From assembly GCF_011392075.1 (NCBI RefSeq), contig NZ_JAAJBV010000004.1, positions 1 to 64,000 of the forward strand: a DNA stretch of 64,000 nt. The letters run 5' to 3'. Within the stretch, counting starts at the first letter, position 1. Every line of letters begins with the position of its first letter. Origin of the DNA: Flavobacterium celericrescens (GTDB lineage: Bacteria > Bacteroidota > Bacteroidia > Flavobacteriales > Flavobacteriaceae). The notes under the pieces are model-generated. The model was not told where the DNA came from. It worked only from the letters and a program-made list of their open reading frames with translations, and ran no database searches. Of the stretch, positions 43,053 through 51,109 are shown piece by piece. The translations under genes and the position numbers were made by a program.

Positions 43053-43142
43053 TTTTGTTTCAAGTTTAAAGTTTCAAGTTGAAAACAGTTGGTAAAATTA
43101 GTGATTTAACTTGAAACCTGAAACCTCAAACTTGAAACAAAA
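43053..43142. repeat. 90-bp element with 15-bp terminal inverted repeats
   Basis: The ends are a perfect 15-bp inverted repeat (43053-43067 with 43128-43142). Inner copies of the same word lie at 43071-43080 (GTTTCAAGTT) and 43108-43117 (AACTTGAAAC), with a degenerate CTGAAACCT tract between. It fills the gap between the FabH-like and methyltransferase genes. The words GTTTCAAGTT and CCTGAAACCT recur in the gcvP terminator (44784-44811). No target duplication is seen. Confidence 0.75.
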
Positions 43143-43145
43143 AGA

Positions 43146-44204
43146 TTACATTTGATAAACAATCGCATTAATATTCATGCCTGAGCCTACTGAAGCAAAT
43201 AAAATAACATCACCTTTTTCAAGGCTTTGATTTTCTAATTGACCTTTAATCATCAAATCAAAAAGTGTTGGAACAGTAGCTACACTTGAATTTCCTAATT
43301 TATGAATACTCATCGGCATAACACCCTCGGGTGGAGTTTGTTTGTATTGTTTAAAAAAGCGATGAATAATAGCTTCATCCATTTTTTCATTGGCTTGATG
43401 AATCAATACTTTTTTAACTTTACTAATATCAACGCCGCTTTTTTCGATGCAGGCAGCCATTGCTTTTGGAACTTGACTTAGCGCAAACTCATAAATTTTT
43501 CTACCGTGCATCTTGATGTAACGAACATCAGGATCATGATCTTTATTGAATGAATTTCCGAAGAATAAATAATAAGCTTCATCATAAGTAAAAGTAGCTG
43601 TTTCGTGTGCTAATATTCCACCTTCTTCTTCTGTTGCTTCAACTATTGTGGCTCCAGCTCCATCAGAATAAATCATAGAATCTCTATCGTGCATATCGAC
43701 TACTCTTGACAGGGTTTCGGCACCTATAACTAAACATTTTTTTGCCATACCAGCTTTAATAAAGGCATAAGCTTGGATTACTCCTTCAACCCATCCAGGG
43801 CAACCAAAAAGGATATCATAGGCAACACATTTTGGGTTTTTAATTCTTAAATGATGTTTTACACGAGTTGCTAAACTTGGTAAAATATCAGATTGAATGG
43901 CTCCTTTTTTTACATCACCAAAGTTGTGCGCAAGTATAATATAATCTAATGTTTCGGGATCTATTTTAGCATCTTCAATGGCTTTTTTTGCGGCAATGAA
44001 AGCAATGTCAGACGTGCATAAATCATCGGAAACATATTTTCGTTCTCTAATTCCTGTAATTTCTAAAAATTTTTCAGCAACAACATCATTTGGATAAGGA
44101 AATGGAGTTCCATCATCATTTAAAAATGAGTGCTTTGCAAAATCAATATTGGATATTGTTTCAGTTGGAATATAACTTCCAGAACCAGTTATTTTTATAT
44201 TCAT
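43146..44204 (-). CDS. Beta-ketoacyl-ACP synthase III (FabH-like)
   Basis: 352 residues, about 35 longer than E. coli FabH. The Cys-His-Asn triad is complete: C135 in FGCPGWVEGV, H269 in LIHQANEKM, N305 in LGNSSVATVP. N-terminal extra sequence (DDGTPFPYPNDVVAEKF) distinguishes it from housekeeping FabH. FabH-type enzymes start fatty acid or polyketide chains from acyl-CoA. With a methyltransferase and a glycosyltransferase downstream it may serve a special lipid rather than bulk fatty acid synthesis; the alternative is that it is the primer enzyme of normal synthesis. Confidence 0.88.
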   Translation of the reverse strand: MNIKITGSGSYIPTETISNIDFAKHSFLNDDGTPFPYPNDVVAEKFLEITGIRERKYVSDDLCTSDIAFIAAKKAIEDAKIDPETLDYIILAHNFGDVKKGAIQSDILPSLATRVKHHLRIKNPKCVAYDILFGCPGWVEGVIQAYAFIKAGMAKKCLVIGAETLSRVVDMHDRDSMIYSDGAGATIVEATEEEGGILAHETATFTYDEAYYLFFGNSFNKDHDPDVRYIKMHGRKIYEFALSQVPKAMAACIEKSGVDISKVKKVLIHQANEKMDEAIIHRFFKQYKQTPPEGVMPMSIHKLGNSSVATVPTLFDLMIKGQLENQSLEKGDVILFASVGSGMNINAIVYQM

Positions 44205-44338
44205 AACATATTAGTTAGTGTAACGAAATTATTAATTATTTCTTAACATAAGATAAAAACAACTCAATTGTTTGAAGTAATTATCGAATTGTCAATTTAT
44301 GGTTAAAAAATTACGAAATTGACTTTTTTATTGCTTTT

Positions 44339-44710
44339 TTATGTAAATTTTATTTGCATTATAGTTGCCATGCTTAGTGCTTGTGTTTTCATTTGCTCTG
44401 CATTTTTTCCTGCAAAATACGTATCTATTGTTGCATAAAAATAATTCAACCAAATAGTATAATGTTCTTTTGTAAAAGCCGATTTTTCATGTATTTCTTT
44501 GTGAATTGAAAACATATTGTTGTAATAACCACCTTTTAAAAACAAGGATTGTTCCCAAAATGTGGCTAATGTTTCAAAATGTTCCTCTAAATGTTGGTCA
44601 ACTGTTGTTATTTTGGTGAAGAAAAAATTAATTGCATCATCGGCTAATAGTTTATCATAAAACTTTTGCATGATCAATAAAATGTCTTCTCGTGTTTCTA
44701 TATCGTTCAT
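44339..44710 (-). CDS. Group III truncated haemoglobin
   Basis: 123 residues, the size of a truncated globin. MQKFYDKLLAD carries the B10-type Tyr (Y18). The likely proximal haem His is H74 in the IHEKSAFTKEHYTIWL stretch, which matches the group III pattern H-x8-H-[FY]-x2-WL. The family binds O2 or NO and is linked to nitrosative-stress defence or redox chemistry in other bacteria; which applies here is unknown. It follows the gcvP terminator region and stands alone. Confidence 0.82.
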   Translation of the reverse strand: MNDIETREDILLIMQKFYDKLLADDAINFFFTKITTVDQHLEEHFETLATFWEQSLFLKGGYYNNMFSIHKEIHEKSAFTKEHYTIWLNYFYATIDTYFAGKNAEQMKTQALSMATIMQIKFT

Positions 44711-44783
44711 TTACTTGAGAATAAAGTTCAAAGTTACAATTTTCAAATGTGTGTATTATTGATAAATGTCATTTTAAAACAAA

Positions 44784-44816
44784 AGGTTTCAAGTTATAAA
44801 CCTGAAACCTTTTTTG
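44784..44816 (-). terminator. Terminator of gcvP
   Basis: GGTTTCAAGTT (44785-44795) pairs with ACCTGAAACCT (44800-44810) with one mismatch; T-rich on both sides. It is built from the same words as the repeat element at 43053-43142. Confidence 0.7.
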
Positions 44817-44840
44817 GAGTTTTTTAATTTTGCTTATAAA

Positions 44841-47684
44841 TTACATATAAGCTTCAATAGGAGCACATGAACAAACTAAATTTCTATCGCCATATGCTTC
44901 GTCAACACGACGAACAGTAGGCCAAAATTTATTCTCAGCAATGTATTCTAATGGGTATGCGGCTTGCTCTCTAGTATAAGGATAAGTCCACTCATTAGCA
45001 GTTACCATTGCTAAAGTATGCGGTGCATTTTTTAATATATTTTGAGCATCTTCTTTAGATGAAGCGGCAATTTCTTTACGAATCGCAATCAAAGCATCAC
45101 AAAAACGATCTAATTCTGCTAAATCTTCTGATTCTGTTGGTTCAATCATTAAGGTTCCAGCTACAGGAAAAGATACTGTAGGAGCGTGGAATCCATAATC
45201 CATTAAACGTTTAGCAATGTCAGTTACTTTAATGCCGTTATCTTCAAATGCACGACAATCTAAAATCATTTCGTGAGCAGCACGTCCCATTTCTCCAGAA
45301 TATAAAACTGGATAATGTTCTTGTAAACGGGCTTTCATATAATTTGCATTTAGAATAGCATATTTTGTTGCATTTGTTAGTCCTTCTGCGCCTAACATAC
45401 AGATATAGCCATAAGAAATTAAACAAACTAAAGCTGATCCGTATGGAGCTGAAGAAATAGCTGTAATTGCTTTGTCTCCACCAACTTTTACTACTGGATT
45501 TGTTGGTAAGAACGGAACTAATTTGTCGTTCACACAAATTGGTCCAACACCAGGTCCACCACCACCATGAGGAATAGCGAACGTTTTGTGTAAGTTTAAG
45601 TGACAAACGTCGGCACCAATTGTAGCAGGATTTGTTAATCCAACTTGGGCATTCATGTTGGCACCATCCATATATACTAATCCACCATTTTCGTGAATAA
45701 TGTTTGTAATTTCAATTATAGAGCTTTCAAAAACGCCATGGGTTGATGGATAAGTTACCATTAAACAAGATAATTTATCTTTAAACTCAATAGCTCTAGC
45801 TCTTAAATCTTCAACGTCAATATTTCCTTCTGGAGTTGTTTTTGTTACAATTATATCCATTCCTGCCATAGCGGCTGATGCTGGATTTGTTCCATGAGCA
45901 GAGGAAGGAATTAAACAAACTGTTCTGTGATTGTCACCACGATATTGATGATATGCACGAATAGCCATTAAACCTGCATACTCACCTTGAGCACCAGAAT
46001 TCGGTTGTAATGTTGTGCCAGTAAAACCAGTAACCACATTTAGTTGCTGCTCTAATTTTTTAAGCATTGTAATATAACCTTCAGCTTGTTCAATAGGAGC
46101 AAAAGGGTGAATGCTGTTCCAGTTTGCCATTGATAATGGTAACATTTCGGCAGCAGCATTTAATTTCATTGTACAAGAACCTAAAGAAATCATCGAATGA
46201 TTTAATGATAAATCTTTGCGCTCTAATTTTTTGATATAACGCATCAATTGGCTTTCTGAATGATGGTTGTTAAATACATCATGTTGTAAGAAAGATGATT
46301 TTCTAATTAAATTTTCGGAAAGAATTGATTCTTTAGCTAATTGATTGATTGATTCAGTATTTTTACCTGTTGCCTCAGCAAAAATTGCTATAATTTGATT
46401 GATGTCAGCAACTGAAGTAGTTTCATTGAAAGCAATTGAAATTGTTTCTGAATCAACATAATAAAAATTCACTTCTTGTTTTTCAGCAATTGCTTTTACC
46501 TTGTTAGCATCAGCTTTTACTAAAATTGTATCGAAGAAAGCGGAGTTTGTTTGGTAAACACCTAATTTGTTTAAAGCTTCAGCTGTTGTTGTTGCAGAAG
46601 CATGTACTTTATCGGCAATATATTGTAAGCCTTTTGGTCCGTGATATACAGCATACATTCCGGCCATAACTGCTAATAAAACTTGAGCAGTACAAATGTT
46701 AGAAGTTGCTTTTTCGCGTTTAATATGTTGCTCGCGAGTTCCTAATGCCATACGCAACGCGCGGTTTCCATTTGCATCAATAGAAACACCGATGATTCTT
46801 CCTGGCATTGAGCGTTTATATTCTTCTTTAGTTGCAAAATATCCTGCATGAGGCCCACCATAACCCATTGGAATACCAAAGCGTTGTGTTGTTCCTATTA
46901 CAACATCAGCACCCATTTCGCCTGGAGGAGTCAGTTTTACTAATGATAAAATATCTGCTGCAACGGCAACTTTAATTTCGTTTGTTTTTGCTTTTGCGAT
47001 AAAACCAGCATAGTCATAAACTTGACCATATTTTCCTGGATATTGTAACATAGCTCCAAAGAAGTCACTTGAGAAATCAAAAGTTTCATGATTTCCAACA
47101 ACTAACTCAATTCCAAAAGGTGTAGCACGCGTTTGTAATACAGAAAGTGTTTGTGGTAAAATTTCTTCAGAAACAAAAAATTTATTTACATTATTTTTTT
47201 TCTGATCACGAGAACGTACATCTAGTAATAACGCCATTGCTTCAGCAGCGGCAGTTCCTTCGTCTAATAATGATGCATTTGCAATTTCCATTCCAGTTAA
47301 TTCCATAACTGTCGTTTGAAAATTTAAAATTGCTTCTAAACGACCTTGTGCGATTTCTGCTTGGTATGGTGTGTAAGCTGTGTACCATCCTGGATTTTCA
47401 AAAATATTTCTTTGGATTACAGCAGGAACAATTGCTGGATGATAGCCTAAACCAATATAGGATTTGAAAACTTTATTTTTTTTGCCTAATTCTTGAATAT
47501 GATTCAAATATTCATATTCTGTCATTGGAGCTTCTAAATTTAAATCGTTTTTTAAACGAATATCATCAGGAATAGTTTCAAAAATTAATTGGTCTAAAGA
47601 GTCTACACCAATGGTTTTAAACATGTGATTTAAGTCTGTTTCACGTGGACCTAAATGTCTCAAAGCGAATGCGTCTGTTCTCAT
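44841..47684 (-). CDS. gcvP: Glycine dehydrogenase (decarboxylating), P-protein
   Basis: 947 residues, the full-length (unsplit) form with two homologous halves. The PLP-binding Lys is in LNLHKTFAIPHGGGGPG (about 698). The first half has GMGYHPAI-type and TPYQAEIAQGRLEAILNFQT motifs, and the second LGSCTMKLNAAAEM and EYAGLMAIRAYH. It decarboxylates glycine and passes the aminomethyl group to the H-protein. The other glycine-cleavage genes are not in this window. A TACTTTTG motif (47730-47737) is a likely -7 element. Confidence 0.97.
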   Translation of the reverse strand: MRTDAFALRHLGPRETDLNHMFKTIGVDSLDQLIFETIPDDIRLKNDLNLEAPMTEYEYLNHIQELGKKNKVFKSYIGLGYHPAIVPAVIQRNIFENPGWYTAYTPYQAEIAQGRLEAILNFQTTVMELTGMEIANASLLDEGTAAAEAMALLLDVRSRDQKKNNVNKFFVSEEILPQTLSVLQTRATPFGIELVVGNHETFDFSSDFFGAMLQYPGKYGQVYDYAGFIAKAKTNEIKVAVAADILSLVKLTPPGEMGADVVIGTTQRFGIPMGYGGPHAGYFATKEEYKRSMPGRIIGVSIDANGNRALRMALGTREQHIKREKATSNICTAQVLLAVMAGMYAVYHGPKGLQYIADKVHASATTTAEALNKLGVYQTNSAFFDTILVKADANKVKAIAEKQEVNFYYVDSETISIAFNETTSVADINQIIAIFAEATGKNTESINQLAKESILSENLIRKSSFLQHDVFNNHHSESQLMRYIKKLERKDLSLNHSMISLGSCTMKLNAAAEMLPLSMANWNSIHPFAPIEQAEGYITMLKKLEQQLNVVTGFTGTTLQPNSGAQGEYAGLMAIRAYHQYRGDNHRTVCLIPSSAHGTNPASAAMAGMDIIVTKTTPEGNIDVEDLRARAIEFKDKLSCLMVTYPSTHGVFESSIIEITNIIHENGGLVYMDGANMNAQVGLTNPATIGADVCHLNLHKTFAIPHGGGGPGVGPICVNDKLVPFLPTNPVVKVGGDKAITAISSAPYGSALVCLISYGYICMLGAEGLTNATKYAILNANYMKARLQEHYPVLYSGEMGRAAHEMILDCRAFEDNGIKVTDIAKRLMDYGFHAPTVSFPVAGTLMIEPTESEDLAELDRFCDALIAIRKEIAASSKEDAQNILKNAPHTLAMVTANEWTYPYTREQAAYPLEYIAENKFWPTVRRVDEAYGDRNLVCSCAPIEAYM

Positions 47685-47729
47685 TTATTGATAAAATGTA
47701 TAAGTGTTTTTATGTGTTGTTTTGGACAA

Positions 47730-47737
47730 CAAAAGTA
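47730..47737 (-). promoter_or_regulatory. Candidate -7 element of gcvP
   Basis: Reads TACTTTTG on the reverse strand (TAnnTTTG match), 46-53 nt before the ATG. No clear TTG at -33. Confidence 0.45.
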
Positions 47738-47822
47738 ATTATTAATCTTGTAATAATTTGCTTTTAAATTGTGAAATTTTGTGATTTTATCAACTAAAAC
47801 AGTATCTTATTAACAGATTGAT

Positions 47823-47830
47823 TAATTTTG
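47823..47830 (+). promoter_or_regulatory. Candidate -7 element of the UbiA-like gene (leaderless?)
   Basis: TAATTTTG ends 4 nt before the ATG at 47835 (a second ATG is at 47838), so transcription would begin at the start codon. Confidence 0.4.
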
Positions 47831-47834
47831 TTGA

Positions 47835-48674
47835 ATGATGCTTTTTAAGAAAATAATAGATTTTTATATTGATAGTAGTATTCATGTGGCATTAGCTGCT
47901 TATGCTTTTATTAGAATAACGATACTGTTATTAAACATTTCTTATGAAGAGTCTGTCGCTTATTTTGGGTTTTATGGAACGATTACTGCTTATAATTGTA
48001 TTAAGTACTTTCGATTTTTTATTCAAAATGAAACACAAAAAACAATAAAAATGAAATTGATCTTTGTAGTAAGTTTGATTTCATTTTTTGCATCAATTTT
48101 CTACTTTTTGCAACTAGAAATTAGCTCAAAATTACTATCTTTTCTTGCTTTTGGGGTAGTGTTAGTTTACGGATTTTCTTTTTTTGGAAAACTAAAGTCA
48201 GCGCGAAATTGGATTGGTTTTAAAGTTTTTTTAGTTGTTTTAAGTTGGACAATAATTACTTTTTTGCTTCCTATAGTGAATGCAAAGCTTGAATTTACTC
48301 AAGAATTATTTTTATATGGATTGCAACGCTTTGTTTTGATTTATGCGCTAATGTGTGTTTTTGAAATTGTAGATTTGCAATTTGATGCGATTTCATTGCA
48401 AACGATTCCTCAGCGAATAGGGGTAAAGCAAACAAAATTAGTAGGATTTGCTTTTTTGACAGTTTTCTTAATTTTAGAATTTTTTGTAACAAATCAATTC
48501 ACTAGGATTGATGTGTTTTTTGTGGGTTTAATTGCTGTTTTTATATATTTTTCAAACAGAAATCGGTCTAAATATTATTCGAATTTTTGGGTAGAAAGCA
48601 TTCCTATATTTTGGGGGATAGCCTTATTGTTGTTTGTTTCTAACCTTATTTTCCCATTTCCAAGCGGAAGCTAG
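47835..48674 (+). CDS. Integral membrane protein, degenerate UbiA-prenyltransferase-like
   Basis: 279 residues with about eight hydrophobic segments. The stretch FEIVDLQFDAISLQTIPQRIGVKQTK (about 174-199) resembles the second Asp-rich motif of UbiA prenyltransferases (D-x3-D ... TlP-x-x-G). At the place of the first motif (N-D-x3-D) it reads AYNCIKYFRFF, with no Asp pair, so prenyl-diphosphate binding is doubtful. Function unknown. Its last 51 nt overlap the 3' end of the convergent galE gene, with both frames read to their stops. Confidence 0.75.
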   Translation: MMLFKKIIDFYIDSSIHVALAAYAFIRITILLLNISYEESVAYFGFYGTITAYNCIKYFRFFIQNETQKTIKMKLIFVVSLISFFASIFYFLQLEISSKLLSFLAFGVVLVYGFSFFGKLKSARNWIGFKVFLVVLSWTIITFLLPIVNAKLEFTQELFLYGLQRFVLIYALMCVFEIVDLQFDAISLQTIPQRIGVKQTKLVGFAFLTVFLILEFFVTNQFTRIDVFFVGLIAVFIYFSNRNRSKYYSNFWVESIPIFWGIALLLFVSNLIFPFPSGS

Positions 48675-49646
48675 TGCTTCTTCGAGCGACAATGCTGTTT
48701 TCCAACCAAGAATTGAATTCGCTTTTTCAGTATTTGCATAGGCCTCAGTGATGTCACCTTCGCGTCTGCCTACGATTTGATAATTTAATTTTTGACCTGA
48801 AACTTTTTCGAAAGCTTTGATTACTTCTAAAACTGAACTCCCTTTTCCTGTTCCTAAATTAAAGGTTTCGACTTTGTCTGTATTTTGTTTGTTGAGCAGA
48901 CGTTTTAATGCAACTACATGCGCTTTTGCTAAATCAACTACATGAATGTAATCTCTTACAGCAGTTCCATCGATTGTTGGGTAGTCATTTCCAAAAACAG
49001 CTAATTTCTCTCTTAATCCATAAGCTGTCTGTGTAATGAAAGGTATTAAATTTTGAGGAACTCCTATAGGTAATTCTCCAATTTCAGCTGAATCATGAGC
49101 GCCAATTGGATTAAAATAACGCAGTAAAATGGAATTAATATTACTCACTTTTGCAACATCGGTAATAATTTCTTCCCCAATTTGTTTGGTATTCCCATAC
49201 GGCGACATCGCTTGTTGTACAGGAGCATTTTCTGTAATTGGCATTTTTTCGGCTTGACCGTAAACCGTACAAGACGAACTGAAAATAAAATATGATTCTG
49301 GCTTTTTTTGTAACTCTTGCAATAAATATACTAATGAATTGATGTTGTTTTCATAGTATAATAACGGATTTTCAACACTTTCTCCCACCGCTTTTGAAGC
49401 AGCAAAATGAATTACTCCAGCAATATCTTGGTGTTTTTTAAAAAAATCTTGAACAGCTAATTTATCACGCAAGTCAATATTTTCAAATAAAGGTTTTTTT
49501 TGGGTAATGCGTTCAATACCATCTAAAACATCAATTGATGAATTGGAAAGATTATCAATTGCTACAACTTCAAAGCCTTCATTTTGCAATTCTACAACCG
49601 TGTGTGAGCCGATAAATCCTAAACCTCCTGTGACTAATATTTTCAT
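48624..49646 (-). CDS. galE: UDP-glucose 4-epimerase
   Basis: 340 residues. The Rossmann NAD motif is GGLGFIGSH (7-15). The SDR catalytic set is S124-S125 with T127 in SSSCTVYG, and Y150-x3-K154 in SPYGNTKQ. Typical GalE strands NPIGAHDSAEIGE and NLGTGKGSSVLEVI follow. It interconverts UDP-glucose and UDP-galactose (or the N-acetyl forms) for surface sugars. The 3' end overlaps a convergent gene by 51 nt. A sugar aminotransferase gene lies 65 nt upstream on the same strand. Confidence 0.94.
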   Translation of the reverse strand: MKILVTGGLGFIGSHTVVELQNEGFEVVAIDNLSNSSIDVLDGIERITQKKPLFENIDLRDKLAVQDFFKKHQDIAGVIHFAASKAVGESVENPLLYYENNINSLVYLLQELQKKPESYFIFSSSCTVYGQAEKMPITENAPVQQAMSPYGNTKQIGEEIITDVAKVSNINSILLRYFNPIGAHDSAEIGELPIGVPQNLIPFITQTAYGLREKLAVFGNDYPTIDGTAVRDYIHVVDLAKAHVVALKRLLNKQNTDKVETFNLGTGKGSSVLEVIKAFEKVSGQKLNYQIVGRREGDITEAYANTEKANSILGWKTALSLEEALASAWKWENKVRNKQQ

Positions 49647-49682
49647 CTTTTAGTTTTCAGCTACAGTCACAGTAGACAGTAA

Positions 49683-49708
49683 CTGAGACTGAATACTGAG
49701 ACTGAATA
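49683..49708 (-). repeat. 13-bp tandem repeat between galE and aminotransferase genes
   Basis: CTGAGACTGAATA occurs twice in direct tandem, preceded by related CAGTCACAGTAGACAGTAA-like sequence. It lies just past the aminotransferase stop and before galE. Confidence 0.75.
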
Positions 49709-49711
49709 CTA

Positions 49712-50839
49712 TTATACGTATTCTAAAACAGAATCTGTGATAAATTTAATTTGTTCGTCATCTAATTCTGTGTGCATTGGCAATGCAATTACCTCTTTTA
49801 CTAATTGGTTAGTAACGGGAAAATCTGCTTCTTTATATCTCGAATCAGCATATGCTTTTTGGCTGTGTAACGGAATTGGATAATATATGGCACAAGGAAT
49901 TCCTTTAGCTTGTAAATGTTCCAATAACCCATCGCGTTTTCCATTTAAAATTCGGATTACATATTGATGAAATACATGACAATCACATGATTCACAAATG
50001 GTTGGTGCCCAAATGTTTGAATTTTGCGCTAAAGCCAAACTATATTTTCTAGCTGCATCTTGACGCGCTTTATTATAAGTGTCTAAATGCGGTAATTTTG
50101 CTTTCAAAACACCTGCTTGAATACTATCTAAACGAGAATTTACGCCTACTACATCGTGATGGTATCTTTCATACATTCCGTGGTTGACAATTCCTCTGAT
50201 TTTGTGAGCTAAAGCATCATCATTAGTAAAAATCGCACCTCCATCTCCATAACAACCTAAATTCTTTGATGGAAAAAATGAAGTTGCTGCTACATGTCCA
50301 ATTGTTCCAACTTTCTTTTTAGAACCATCTTTTGAAGTATAATCAGCACCAATTGCTTGTGCATTATCTTCGATAACATATAAATTATGTTCTTTGGCAA
50401 TTTCCATAATTGCATCCATATTCGCAGCACGACCAAACAAATGCACTGGAACAATTGCTTTTGTTTTTGGTGTAATTGCTTTACGAATTCCGTCAAGTGA
50501 AATGTTCATGTTGTTCATGTCAACATCTACTAAAACAGGAGTCAATTGCAACAAAGCAATCACTTCTACCGTAGCAGCAAAAGTGAAATCAGCTGTAATT
50601 ACTTCATCACCTGGCTGTAAATCCAATCCCATCATCGCAATTTGTAAGGCATCAGTTCCGTTTGCACAAGGAATTACGTGTTTTACACCTAAATATTTTT
50701 CTAAATCAGCCTGAAATTGGTGTACCAAAGGGCCATTGATATAAGTGTTTGTGTCTAAAACTTCTTGAATAGAAGCATTTACTTCTTCTTTTATTTTTTC
50801 GTATTGACTTTTTAAGTCAACCATTTGTAATTTTCTCAT
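49712..50839 (-). CDS. DegT/DnrJ/EryC1/StrS family sugar aminotransferase
   Basis: 375 residues. The PLP Lys is K192 in SFFPSKNLGCYGDGG, the PLP phosphate site lies in CANGTDALQIAM (58-69), and the ring-stacking region is VIEDNAQAIGADY (155-167). The family aminates keto-sugars for lipopolysaccharide, glycan or antibiotic sugars. The GDGGAIFTND pattern and the full length resemble the WlbC/WbpE-like branch (3-amino sugars), but the exact substrate is not certain. With galE downstream it forms a small nucleotide-sugar unit. Confidence 0.92.
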   Translation of the reverse strand: MRKLQMVDLKSQYEKIKEEVNASIQEVLDTNTYINGPLVHQFQADLEKYLGVKHVIPCANGTDALQIAMMGLDLQPGDEVITADFTFAATVEVIALLQLTPVLVDVDMNNMNISLDGIRKAITPKTKAIVPVHLFGRAANMDAIMEIAKEHNLYVIEDNAQAIGADYTSKDGSKKKVGTIGHVAATSFFPSKNLGCYGDGGAIFTNDDALAHKIRGIVNHGMYERYHHDVVGVNSRLDSIQAGVLKAKLPHLDTYNKARQDAARKYSLALAQNSNIWAPTICESCDCHVFHQYVIRILNGKRDGLLEHLQAKGIPCAIYYPIPLHSQKAYADSRYKEADFPVTNQLVKEVIALPMHTELDDEQIKFITDSVLEYV

Positions 50840-50866
50840 GATTGAAATTTTCTGTTTGCAAAATTA

Positions 50867-51058
50867 CTAATTATCTTTTGATGTGGTTTTTTTTCTGTTT
50901 AAAAAATAATAGACTATTCCTACGATTATTGTGCCTATTAGTGTTGATATAACAGCTTTGCTATCTAGCTGTTCTTCAAACAAATATTTCTTTATTGCTA
51001 AATTTACAATAAAAAATACACTTACAAAAATCCCCATTTTTATTGAAAACAATTTCAT
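50867..51058 (-). CDS. Small membrane protein (63 aa)
   Basis: 63 residues with two hydrophobic helices (about 5-22 and 35-54) joined by a charged loop (KKYLFEEQLDSKA) and a basic tail (NRKKTTSKDN). The family is not recognised. It lies 27 nt before the aminotransferase gene, with which it may share a transcript, and diverges from waaA across a 51-nt gap. Confidence 0.65.
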   Translation of the reverse strand: MKLFSIKMGIFVSVFFIVNLAIKKYLFEEQLDSKAVISTLIGTIIVGIVYYFLNRKKTTSKDN

Positions 51059-51109
51059 ATTTTTTTTATTTGATGAAACAATCGTACTTTTATAACCTTA
51101 AATATTGGC

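Noticed and set aside
43053..43142. Insertion sequence or MITE
   Set aside because: No transposase, no target duplication, and the words are shared with non-mobile terminator sequence; kept only as an open repeat element.
45244..45606. 120-codon reading frame inside gcvP
   Set aside because: Out-of-frame shadow with Ser/Trp/Cys-heavy composition; gcvP is intact across it.
50290..50714. Frames overlapping the sugar aminotransferase on both strands
   Set aside because: Shadows of the aminotransferase gene, which has complete PLP motifs.
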